Shown here piece by piece: positions 33,358 through 45,340 of a stretch of DNA of 64,000 bases (positions are counted from its first letter, which is position 1; every line of letters starts with the position of its first letter). Position numbers and translations under genes: made by a program. Source of the DNA: Rhipicephalus microplus (lineage: Eukaryota; Arthropoda; Arachnida; Ixodida; Ixodidae); NCBI RefSeq assembly GCF_043290135.1, contig NC_134704.1, positions 11,649,001 through 11,713,000 of the forward strand, in the 5' to 3' direction. Below the pieces are notes generated by a model that saw nothing but the letters and a program-made list of their open reading frames with translations, had not been told where the DNA came from and searched no databases.

Positions 33358-33500
33358 CCGGCATGGCTCTGTTGTAGAATACTGGGCTGGCACGCAGCGT
33401 ACTTTGGTTCGAATTCCAGTTTGTCTTTAATAATCAGTGGTGATGGCAGACACCTACAACGCACGCAAACTTTGTGATCTCACAACAGCTTTAGCTGTAT
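33358..33500 (+). repeat. tRNA-Gly-containing interspersed repeat, inverted partial copy D
   Basis: CCGGCATGGCTCTGTTGTAG, then AATACTGGGCTGGCACGCAG, then B-box-like TTGGTTCGAATTCCAG is the tRNA-Gly-like block in forward orientation. It is followed by ATCTCACAACAGCTTTAGCT, the hairpin end seen at the start of copies A to C. Relative to those copies it is inverted. Confidence 0.7.
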
Positions 33501-35184
33501 AATTTTGGCCTCACGTTTTTTATTGTTGAAATGTATTGCCGGAAACGTGTTAGCAATAACACGACACATTGCGGCATCGTGCAACCGATAATCATTACGA
33601 ACTTCTCATTGCCGACCAGTATCAGTTTCGGTTTGAGGGAGATTCAACAACGACAAGCCGCCGAGTGTAACTATAACCGCCTATAGCACATGCAAGTTTC
33701 AAGCCCGTCTTCAAACAGAACTGCGACACGCTGCCGCATGGTCTGCATCAAGAAATACTTTCGAACAGTGAACGGTACTGCGGTTTCCCAAAACACAAAA
33801 CTTTCAGTGCGTGCGTCCCGGCCTGTGTCTCGCGAGCAGCCGCCGAGAAGTATAGAGTGCTGACCAAATGGACAAAATTGACAAATTGACAAATGGACAA
33901 AGTCCATTCGGTTCGCCGAAACTGCTTAGTTAAAAAAATTGATTGAATGAGGTTGTTGAAGAGACGGGTAAATTTTAAAATGAATTGAGTAAAATCAAAC
34001 ATAAAAAAGAGGGAGGGGCGTAGCGTGCGCTGTGCGCCAGTCTTTCTTTCGGTGAAAATAAGACGAAGAAGAAGAGAAGGCAATTATCATCAGAGATTTC
34101 TCTGATGAGGCACTAGTGATGCCGATCCTGAAACTCAGCATATAGGGAAAGGTGTTTTGGCTCCACTAATGTCATCGGAAAACTGCGTTGGAATGCAGCG
34201 CACCCTACGGCTCTTGACGCTTCGTTCTTATTCTTCTTGCTGTCATTGTCCATTATAAGCAACTCTGCAGTAAGTTGTCTCCTTGTTAAACACGGCAACA
34301 TGCAACGAAGTATATATTACAGGAGAAAACTCGACATTTGAAGTCAATTTTGAGACAGTATCTTATGAAATTTTGTTGATTAATTCAATTAAATTCACTA
34401 TGTCATCAGCTGTTTGTTGAAAAAAAATGTTGCGTTCTTCACTTTTATTCTGCCGGTGACGATTAGTGGGAGTTAACTAATTTTTGGGGCACATACGCGA
34501 TATGATAAACCATGACGACAAGACACGCCGACAATCCGAGACCCTAAGGTGCTCGGCCTTCTAATGTTCTCAAATATGTCCTAAGAACTGCAGAAATGTT
34601 TTTTTTTCTCTGAATAAGAAGAGAGCAATGTTGATTCTCAGCACTCATAGTATTTTGATATTAAACCCAGTACATTGTCACTTGGGATATACATTTTACC
34701 AAAAAATCCTATCTTGGTCGTCCATTCTTGCATTTAGTGCCAAGAAACAAGGACGAGACCGGAACGCGTTGACGACGAATGGTACACAAACTGACAACTG
34801 GTTTATCTGCGTCTTGCAACGTGTAGTATGAATGTTAATAATCGCACGAGAAAAGAGAAGGTAGAGACCCAGTCAACATGAACAACAATAAAAATAGGTT
34901 AAACAACAAGTGATGCCATCGCGAGCCAGATGTGCCGCGTTTTCGGCACTCATTTCTGCCTGAGCTACCCGTAATGGGATTGTGATGACACGTTACGCAT
35001 TTATTTGATGCTTATGCGCACCGATTTCCCGTGAAAACGAATTACTTGTACTCTATGGGAAGAAGGATGTCAGGGAGGACAAAGGTCACAGAGGTGCTCT
35101 TCATCACATCACCTCTGTGACCTTCATGACCGACTCCAATTAAAACGCTCGGTGTGCGCGTTTCTTTTTGTTGTAGGTATCGCT
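33501..35184. other. no gene recognised
   Basis: AT-rich DNA with short frames only. A 15-bp hairpin at 35082-35124 is listed separately. Confidence 0.55.
35082..35124. repeat. 15-bp inverted repeat, 13-nt loop
   Basis: AAGGTCACAGAGGTG (35082-35096) is exactly complementary to 35110-35124. The half-site AGGTCA is also the core of nuclear-receptor elements, here arranged everted at a wide spacing; that may be coincidence. Confidence 0.85.
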
Positions 35185-35262
35185 CTTAAATTCTTTCCCC
35201 CAGGGCAGGCCAGCACGCAGGATATGTGCATCTTGTTAGCCTCCCTGCCTTTTCTTTTTTCC
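35185..35262 (+). repeat. 3' UTR fragment of the I-group family
   Basis: TTTCCCCCAGGGCAGGCCAG, then a GATATGTGCATCTTG segment, then GTTAGCCTCCCTGCCTTTTC align with the 3' UTR at about 16975-17045. A short, old, isolated 3' end. Confidence 0.55.
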
Positions 35263-35538
35263 GGCAGCCTGGTGAGGAAGCAGACGTAGAGGGAAAATTA
35301 TGATGCTTGAGTCGGGAAAGTGCTTAGATTGTAAGATTACTAAGATACCATTTTCAACTTCTTCCTGGGTCAAAATGTTGAAATGTTGAAATGTCACCAC
35401 AAAGTTAATAACGATGAACGTATGCAGACTGTCACATTTCTTCTGAGTGTTTCACTATTTTTTTATGCCCACCGCATGCCGAAAAAATCGCGTTTTAAAT
35501 GCGAAGTATTTCTTAGCAAACTCTACCGAGATTGGCCG

Positions 35539-36070
<532 letters not shown>

Positions 36071-36755
36071 CGCCTTTGACTAACTCTCCCGGCCGTTTTG
36101 ATAATAGTCCCTATAACAAACCTGGTATGGCATAACATGACTGTATGCGGAGCATAAGTGACTAGTCATAATATAAAAACCATGACATATATGTCATGAA
36201 CGTAATGATTTAAATGTTATGGCCGTGCTGCTCTTGCGATGGTTTCGATCACATGACATATCGCAAAACTTGTATGGTTTGACGTGACTGCATGGCGAAC
36301 ATAAGGGACAGGCCCTCACGTGGTAGTCTCGACATGCATTTCATGTAAGTCATGACTACACGCCACGCTCATGATGCGTTCTAGGCCGTTTTGGTAGCTT
36401 CACATATTCCAAATTTGGTATTGCGTGACGTGAATAGACGACTAAAATAAGTGAAATGTCCGAACAAGATAATCATGTGAAACATGACTACATGCTACGC
36501 TCACTGCGTGCTCACTTCCGTTTCGCTAGCTTCAAAAATACCACATTTGGTATATCGAGCTGTGAATGGACGACGAACACAAATTTTAGGCGCAAACGCG
36601 ATAATCATGACATGAAAATTATGTACGGCGTAATTTACGCCCGCCTCGTAATATTGCACTGATTTTAAAGTGACGTATGAACCTTCATCATTCGTGCTTC
36701 GCATATCATCGGTTCCCACTGTACGTGAGATGTGCCAGTTTTTTTCATTGCACTT
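36071..36755 (-). repeat. interspersed repeat of about 150-bp units with a microsatellite end (copy 2)
   Basis: Reverse complement of the 21320-22051 repeat: the order CCGCCT, GGTATGGCATAACATGACTG, CATGACTACACGCCACGCTC and TTTGGTATTGCGTGACGTGA matches that copy. The TATC tract at its left corresponds to the GATA tract at the right end of copy 1. Confidence 0.75.
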
Positions 36756-38264
<1,509 letters not shown>

Positions 38265-38280
38265 TATATTGGTAACTTGT

Positions 38281-38463
38281 TCGAATCCCGGCTGCGGCGG
38301 CTGCATTTCCGATGGAGGTGGAAATGTTGTAGGCCCGTGTGCTCAGATTTGGGTGCATGTTAAAGAACCCCAGGTGGTCTAAATTTTCGGAGCCCTCCAC
38401 TACGGCGTCTCTCATAATCATATAGTGGTTTTGGGACGTTAAACCCCACATATAAATCAATCA
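38281..38463 (+). mobile_element. 5'-truncated Ruka-like SINE starting at the T-loop, copy 4
   Basis: The copy begins TCGAATCCCGG, inside the B box, and is otherwise complete to the ATAAATCAATCA tail. A 16-bp duplication with one mismatch, TATATTG(G/T)TAACTTGT, flanks it (38265-38280 and 38464-38479). The truncation therefore happened at insertion and not by later loss. Confidence 0.92.
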
Positions 38464-38479
38464 TATATTGTTAACTTGT

Positions 38480-39430
38480 GCTCCTTCATGCAGAACTCCG
38501 CAGGTGGGTTTGTACCGCAGCAACTGGGCAAGCCCCACTAGCACGTAGTGAGCGTGCTATCGTCTAACGATAACGAGCTCGTTAAAATGCGAAAGACCGA
38601 ATAGGGAATTCTTCATAAAGAAAAAGGAAGGGAAACATAAAAAGGAAGGGACGAAATGCACAAAATGGTAGAAAAACAGAGAAAGAAAGCGGGACAAGAA
38701 AGTCAAATAAAGGGAATAAAAAATATATAGGAGAATAAAGGCAAGTGAACTTAATGATTAAAACAGTGTATCCAAAGCCATGCTGCACACTAAGTCAGTG
38801 CCAATTTCAACTCTATTAGAATGAAAGAAGGAGAATATTAAGGACTCGTTTTTAATAGACAAGAAAGTCAAGGAAAGCATAACGATCTTATTTGTAGGTA
38901 ATATGATGTAAATGAGGAGAAAGATAAGTGGACGAAAAGGTAACTTGCCGCTAGCAGTGGCAGTTTTCATTAGCTTTGATTCGAGTATTACCCGCATTAA
39001 GAGTAAGCCAAGTTAGAAACTGCTTCACCACAGCAAAGAAGAAAATTCGTGGGATTACAGTCTTGCTATTCCGTTATTTGCAATAAAACTCGCATTAACA
39101 AAAGATTATACACAGTAAGTTCGTACCACGTATTATAGAGAAACAATCATTCGAACAACAAAGCGCAATTAAGGCAGTCACGCGTGTGCTTTTGCTTATT
39201 TTTTGTTTCATATACTAGTTATAAATGAAGTAAGTTCGACGCACCTGTAGTCAATCTTCCGCTGATGTATTTTGTTATATTTAAAACATATGTGCTTTGT
39301 GTTAATACGCAGTAACAGCTGCACAAACGTACCTCATTGTTTTTATTGTACTGCAGTATGAAATCACTTCGACCCTAAACAATAGTGCCCACTTTGCTGA
39401 TGTAGGCTAAATAAATAGGTAAATAAATAT
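38480..39430. other. no gene recognised
   Basis: Purine-rich stretch near 38.6-38.7 kb, otherwise AT-rich. Confidence 0.55.
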
Positions 39431-39580
39431 TGACTGATTGATAAGTGGGATTTAACGTCCCAAAACCCCCATATGATTATGAGAGACGCCGTAGTGGATG
39501 GCTCCGGAAATTTCGACCACCTGGGTTTCCTTAACGTGCTCCTAAATCTTAGCTTACGGGCCTACAACATTTCCCCCTGA
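39431..39580 (-). mobile_element. partial Ruka-like SINE lacking the tRNA head, copy 5
   Basis: Minus-strand body from CCTACAACATTTCC to the TGATTGA tail. The tRNA-like head is replaced by (AAAT)n starting at 39580. Substitutions are frequent and no target-site duplication is seen. Confidence 0.85.
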
Positions 39581-42527
39581 AATAAATAAATAAATAAATA
39601 AATAGTTAAAATAAACAAAAATAAATAAATAACTATCGAAAACTTTCCGTCGACACACTGAAATGCTAACAGGTCCTCTGTCATCTATTCATATTGTAAC
39701 GCCGACAAACAGTGCTCGATGGCAAAAAAAACAAACAAAATGTGACTTTTACAAAGCTGAATATGTTACTTGCGAAAAGTGTCTTTCTTATGCTGAATTC
39801 AGTCTTCAAACAGATAATTAGTGGCAAGAGTATTGTGGGCCTCGTTAGTAAGTGGTAAGAACATTCAGTGCGAGGAACTCAACGAGGAACTCAACGTGTT
39901 CTCTGGCGCACGAATTGTGTCGCTTCTTTATGGTCCTTCTCTTGGCTATGCCCAAAAGATTATTACCTTTCCTTTGATCCTTTGAGACTTGCTAATCACG
40001 TTACGACAAGAAACACGTTGGATCGACTCTGCAAATTTATGTCGCTGCTCCACCGCGCTTCCGTTATGCAGCGAATACGAGCTGAATGCGTCAACTCGTG
40101 ATGTTTGTGACTACCGTTAGTTCGAGCTGTTTAGCCTAAATTAGAAGTTAGGCGTGCTACCCAAGGCCAGGAAGCACTCCAAGTGAGTCGAGTGCCGGTT
40201 TCTGTTACAAAAAAAGACAAGAAAAAATGTTAGGCTTAACTTATAGTAGTGTGTGACTGGCCTCCCCGGCATCGTCGTATCTTTGCTTGTCACCGAGATC
40301 AAGCTCGATTTACAGGCGGTGCACGTCCGCCGCACAACAGACGCTATTCTTGGTGGTTTCCGCTCTTCAAGCGCCGCAGTGGATCCAATAGAAAAAAAAA
40401 TTGTTGTCGCCATCGGCCCAGAGTGTGCTCGAGCTTTACCGAGCAAGAAAGAAAAGGAAAGCAATACATTTCCGCTTCTCCTTCGTTTGACCGTTTTTTT
40501 GTGTGTGTGTGTGTGAATGTGTGCGTGCGTTTTACATAACCTGAGAACACCAGAAAGAAAACACTGGGGTAAATAGAAGCGGGGCGAGTAAGCACAAACA
40601 ACGATGTGAGGCGACGCGGGATGCAAACGTGATGACACGGCATTTTTCGTAACGAGCAGTGCTCAGCCAAAGCAGTTTCCCCGTTTCTCAGGGAGCGGCG
40701 AAAGAGTGAGGGACGTCGTCGTAGAGAAGTAGCAACTTTGGAGAAAAGCGTTTGCACGGAAACTTCATATAAAACATCAGAACGGAGAAAGCAAAAGCAG
40801 CGGGTGCAGCCTGATATCCGAGGATACGAAAGATGCGAGTGAAGTAACAAATAAACGTAAAATGTGGCGTCGTTCCCCGAGTCTGCAGGTCCGATCGCAT
40901 CGGGCGTCGTAGACAACAATGACGTACGCCCTTTCGACGCCACGGACGAGGGCCTCATAAGGAATCAGCCGGTGCTGGCCCCCAACGCCCCCTTGACGAC
41001 CTAACGTATCGAATTATTTTGTTTTTGCGTACAGGCTGTTTACGGCGTTCACCACAACTTTTCTTTTTTCGCTCGTTGCCCTTAGAAACAAGAGAATGCG
41101 CGAGTCAAGGAAAAAACAAGAAAGTGCAGTGCCCAAACGGTCTCGGCCGCGTCGCCTTACGGGAAGCGGGGGCGCTCCTTTCGCCTGCGATGCAGAGGGA
41201 AAGAAGAAGAGCGCAAAAGGGTACACAGGGAGTCATGGCAAAGGGAACGAACAGGCTCAGGAAGCTTTGATCCCCAAAGGGGAGGTCGTCGTCGCTAGTG
41301 AAAAAGAAGCCGCCGGCTTGGCGCTGCCCGCAGAAATGCGAAGAAAATAGGGGCCCCGGCGACATGTGTTCTCGATAGCTCCGCAGCATTCGGGCGCCAG
41401 CACCGTGTCTTTGCTGCTTCTGCTGCTGCCGTCACTAGTCCCGGCTATAACTGCTCCCGCTTTCATGCGTATGTCGGCTTGAAGGGGAGACGAAGGAGTG
41501 GCGCTAGTCTCGGGCAGGCATTCCCCGGGCAGCCACTGTGACGAAGACCGAAGGGCCAATGGCACTAGCCGTGCAGAAGCAAAATACTCCTCGAACCTGC
41601 AGCACCATATGGCGTCGCTATGAGGAAACCAGCGCGCGTTCTCGGTGCGCGAGGAGCACGCACGCACGCATTAGAGAAGGAGCAAACGGGCGCTAAGAAC
41701 CCTTACAATTTTTTTGTTTCTTTTGTTCATGCTTGGCTAGACGCGGCAGTTTTTCACCATGGAACGTGGCGGTTTTGCCCTTAGATCTCTCTTGCCGAAT
41801 ATGTCTACCTCGGTTTTGATATTCTTCGGCTCGGCTGCTTGCTTGGTGTTGCGTCAAAGAATGGGTCGCCATCATTGGCAGGCACTGTAGCACGTAGCGG
41901 ATAGTGTATTGCCTCGACGTAACATCGCTAAAGATGCACGGTGAACTTTTTATTAGTTTTTGAGAAGTAATCTTAAAAATAAAGAGCTTTCACGCATTGA
42001 GGGATATTGCTGCGAAACTAGAACTGTGCTCAAGTGCACTGTATTTCTCGGAGTAGCTTCGACGACATTTAGACGTTTGCTCCAAGTAGCAGCTTTTTGT
42101 CCTTTATTACGGCGCTCGCAATAAGGCTGTCAGTTGATAAAATATTGATCCAATGAAACTGTGCTTCTCGCTCGCAATGATAAATGACCGCGTCACGATA
42201 AATGTTAGGCCGGGATATATAGAGAAAAAAGAAAAATCATGCTCATTTTAATAAAATGAATTTTATATTATAGGCAAAAGTGCCAATGGTTTATTTCCAC
42301 TTTTCCGACCACGTGCAAAACTTTGACATGCGCGTCCTGACATGACGCATGTTTTCATGTAAACATATCACATCTCTTATCGCCTGTGCGGAATTTGCTT
42401 AAGGTTAACCATCTTGTTTTCGTTGTCCCTTCACCTACACCGTTTCATCGAATGAGCGTTTGCCTGAACACTCTTTTGTTTCTTCTTCACATGTTTAGCG
42501 CACGCTACGGGCGAGAGAGAGCAAGAC
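39581..42527. other. no gene recognised; CpG-rich at 40.3-41.7 kb
   Basis: The region 40250-41680 is CpG-rich with long overlapping frames on both strands (up to 204 codons, minus 40344-40958). None shows a domain that I know, and overlap on both strands is typical of GC-rich non-coding DNA. It could be a promoter or exon island. Confidence 0.45.
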
Positions 42528-42528
42528 T

Positions 42529-42620
42529 GCGCATGCGCGGATAAGAGAGATGCGTGCGTTTGCGCGCGCAGGGGATGCACACTCTATAAATCTTGGCGCT
42601 TACATTGTGCCCGCTATATA
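42529..42620 (+). promoter_or_regulatory. candidate promoter: NRF-1-like site plus TATA-like sequences
   Basis: TGCGCATGCGCG at 42529-42540 matches the NRF-1 palindromic consensus. About 50 bp downstream comes TATAAAT (about 42593), and CTATATATATG near 42612. A short ATG frame starts at 42668 (MDASVDGMAAAKKGRVYRCS..., 25 codons) and a 79-codon frame at 42657. The combination is suggestive, but no downstream gene is identified. Confidence 0.35.
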
Positions 42621-42960
42621 TATGCGGTCGTTGCGTACCCAACTGGCGGCTGTATCGTGAGTTCGGGATGGATGCGAGCGTCGACGGCATGGCTGCTGCA
42701 AAGAAAGGTCGCGTCTATCGCTGCAGTTCATTTTTTCGCCTATAGATGGCACAGCACAGCACTCAAATTCAAGGCGGTTTACGCCGAAGCACACGCCACA
42801 TTTTGGTTGTTGCGTATGGCTGTGCGCGATAGCCTCTCCCGTTACGTAGCCAACGCGCGACGCGCTGTGTTTCTTAGGCGTTGCGCGCTAAACTAAAGCT
42901 GTCTAGTTTCCATGAGACACGATACATGCTCCAAGATTACATGCGTTCTCGCTAAATAAT

Positions 42961-43610
42961 TACAGCAAAGGCTGTTATAAAATCATAATTCGGTTCTCGC
43001 GCTGCGCCGTATTTGTCCGCCGCCGCCGCCGCTGGTGCCCGTAGCCACATCGCGTGAAATCAGCAAAAAAAAAAATATATTACCAATGACACAGTAGGGC
43101 TCAAACGCGGGTCTGCTGGGTGCCATCCCAGTATTCTACCACTGAGATACGCCGGTGCTTGGGATTGCTGGCAAAGTTGCCTTAGGCAGGTTTGATGTCA
43201 GGAAAGTAATCGCGTTAATACGACTCATAAAGTCTTTTAAAACAACGAAAGAACAAGCAGTCGTCCCACAATGCGAATAGCGTAACGAGTGGGTCGTCAA
43301 ATGCTCGAACCTATTACAAAATCTTGTTTTTGTTCAGCTATTGACTGTGCCGCATACCCAGTTTAGGCATAATTCTTCATCGTCGTCAGCCACTGCATTA
43401 AGACTTGGCACAAAATTCCTCGCAATATTTTAACGGCTAACACGCTTCTCAGAATAAGGACGAAAAATAGCACAGCGATTGCCGGCCTACCACTCTAAAG
43501 TTTTGATTATAAATGCCGCAATGGGCATCAAGCAAGTGTGCTTGCAGCAGTTACGCAATGAGTGTTTAGAGAAGGCCTCGAAAGGCTGCGGCAGGCATAC
43601 GTGGCGTTTT
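42961..43610 (+). repeat. tRNA-Gly-containing interspersed repeat, copy C
   Basis: Starts with the ACAGCAAAGGCTGT hairpin motif, has the reversed tRNA-Gly-like block at about 43097-43159, and continues through CACAATGCGAATAGCGTAAC and ATTCTTCATCGTCGTCAGCC to CTCGAAAGGCTGCGGCAGG. It parallels copy A along its full length. Confidence 0.8.
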
Positions 43611-44242
43611 TTTTTTTTTGATAATGTCCTATTGAGGCGATCGGTTGTGATTTTTGGGTGCCGAGCTTGTGAGCGACGTCCCTCTGTTATATAAGCTTAA
43701 ACACGTGGGCCCTCAAAGTGGTGACGCACACCGTCCTGCATCCTTTTCTCTCGAATATTTAATTATTATTACGCGTAATATTCATGTTTGCAGTGAAAAA
43801 GTACTTTTGTTTGCAACGGAAACCACGTAGGTTGACACTCTCGCAGATATGAATGGCAGGTGAGCCGCAGCTTTGAAGGCGGCGCTCTTGCTCTTAGGCT
43901 GTAACGAAGGATGTATAAAATGATTTGTAAACATCCTTCGTTATAACTAACCAATTGTATTTAATCTGAAATCATTTTGGCAGACACTAACAAGAACAGG
44001 CGCGACCATCTCGTGCTTCTTGCATTGTCCTTGTGTTCTCCTGGTGGGATTCTTGTAGCTCGCAATGGTGCTCTACACGGCCCCCCTTTTAAAAAGGAAG
44101 TCGCGGCTATATTACAGGTGACCAGAAGCAGGCTGTTCAGTCATGAAATGCATGCGGCAAGCATGGCAGTCCGAGGTCATTGTAAGATGGGTCGTTGTTG
44201 ATGTGTCGGTAGACAGTCGGCAGGAACTGTATCTTCCCAGCC
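43611..44242. other. no gene recognised; 13-bp hairpin at 43902-43943
   Basis: TAACGAAGGATGT (43902-43914) is complementary to 43931-43943, with a 16-nt loop. Otherwise short frames without family signatures. Confidence 0.5.
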
Positions 44243-44548
44243 GTGGATGAGCAAGTGAAAGTGTTTAGGTGTGCGGTCACGTCAATGACCACAAACGAAC
44301 CATCCTCTTACGGGAGCCGCAAGGAACGTTGCGTGGCAGAGTGTCACACAAAAACATGCGTGCCGTGCTGTAGGTCGGGACTGACATACACATTGCGGGA
44401 TGTTCGTCATTGTCAAGGAGGAACCACGGTAAACATAGCGTTACGTAGATGGTATGGTAAGTCGGAAACGTCTACAGGTACCGTTGGTGAGTCACAGAAG
44501 AATTCACCAGCAACACGGCGAGTGGTTCCAAATCCTTTTATCACTTAA
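44243..44548 (+). CDS. unrecognised Cys-rich short reading frame
   Basis: A 101-codon frame with a central cluster CVAECHTKTCVPCCRSG and a later C (six cysteines in about 35 residues), followed by a Ser/Thr/Lys-rich tail. It is preceded by CTGTATCTTCCCAG (about 44226-44239), a plausible splice acceptor. Cys-rich small proteins are common among secreted tick proteins, so this could be an exon of one, but no signal peptide is visible in the frame. It overlaps by a few bases the start of the decayed CR1/L2-like endonuclease and could equally be non-coding or part of that element. Confidence 0.2.
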   Translation: MDEQVKVFRCAVTSMTTNEPSSYGSRKERCVAECHTKTCVPCCRSGLTYTLRDVRHCQGGTTVNIALRRWYGKSETSTGTVGESQKNSPATRRVVPNPFIT

Positions 44549-44680
44549 ATGTGAAAAGCTTGAGAAACAAATCAGAGGAAGTCGAGGCTGAAATAAAGGA
44601 GATAAATCACACTTTTGATTGACTTGCTTTTACCGAAACGTAGTTCCACTAGGTGGAAGACATCATTCAGTTCACTGGCT

Positions 44681-44769
44681 CGGAAATGCAGCCACCGCAG
44701 CCGGGATTCGATCCCGCGACCTGCGGGTCAACGGCCATGTACCTTAGCCACTAGACCACAGCCGCGGAG
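44681..44769 (-). mobile_element. Ruka-like SINE fragment, tRNA head only, copy 6
   Basis: Contains the reversed tRNA-like head (CACCGCAGCCGGGATTCGAT, then CGACCTGCGGGTCAACGGCC) and only the first bases of the body. The 3' part is missing, so it was reduced by deletion. It interrupts the endonuclease of the decayed CR1/L2-like element. Confidence 0.85.
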
Positions 44770-45092
44770 GTCACTTTATCGCGGCATGTTGAGAAAATGC
44801 GAATTCAAATAAATGGCATGTTATTTCACTGGGCGATTGCAATAGTGATGTTATGTTTAGATCTCCAATTCAAGTGGCCATTTATAAAATGATGTTACTG
44901 TATGGCTGTACGATTACGATTGAGTCCTCAACACGAGTCAAGAAATCAACAGCAATAATAATAGATTTTCGCTACACAAACTTTTCTTGAGACAGTTTTT
45001 TCTTGTGTTTTCATCTCGTGTAAGCAATTACTTGCCGTTCTTTGTATTTGTCTCTTTAATTAAAGAACAATCTTCGCCTATCTACTTACGCA

Positions 45093-45340
45093 AACTCCCC
45101 CGCCGCGGTGGTCTAGTGACTAAGGTACTCGGCTGCTGACCCGCAGGTCGTGGGATCAAATCCCGGTTGTGGCGGCTGCATTTCCGATGGAGGCGGAAAC
45201 GTTTTAGGCCCATGTGCTCAGATTTGGGTGCACGTTAAAGAACCCCAGGTGGTCAAAATTTCCGGAGCCCTCCACTACGGCGTCTCTCATAATCAAATGG
45301 TGGTTTTGGCACGTTAAACCCCATAAATCAATCAATCAAT
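45093..45340 (+). mobile_element. tRNA-derived SINE (Ruka-like), full length, copy 7
   Basis: Complete copy from CCCCGCCGCGG to (ATCA)n. A perfect 10-bp duplication, TACTTACGCA, flanks it (45083-45092 and 45341-45350). It is nested in the decayed CR1/L2-like element and is therefore younger. Confidence 0.95.

Noticed and set aside
40344..40958. 204-codon minus-strand frame and its neighbours at 40.1-41.7 kb
   Set aside because: Frames overlap on both strands in CpG-rich DNA and none has a recognisable domain or splice context.
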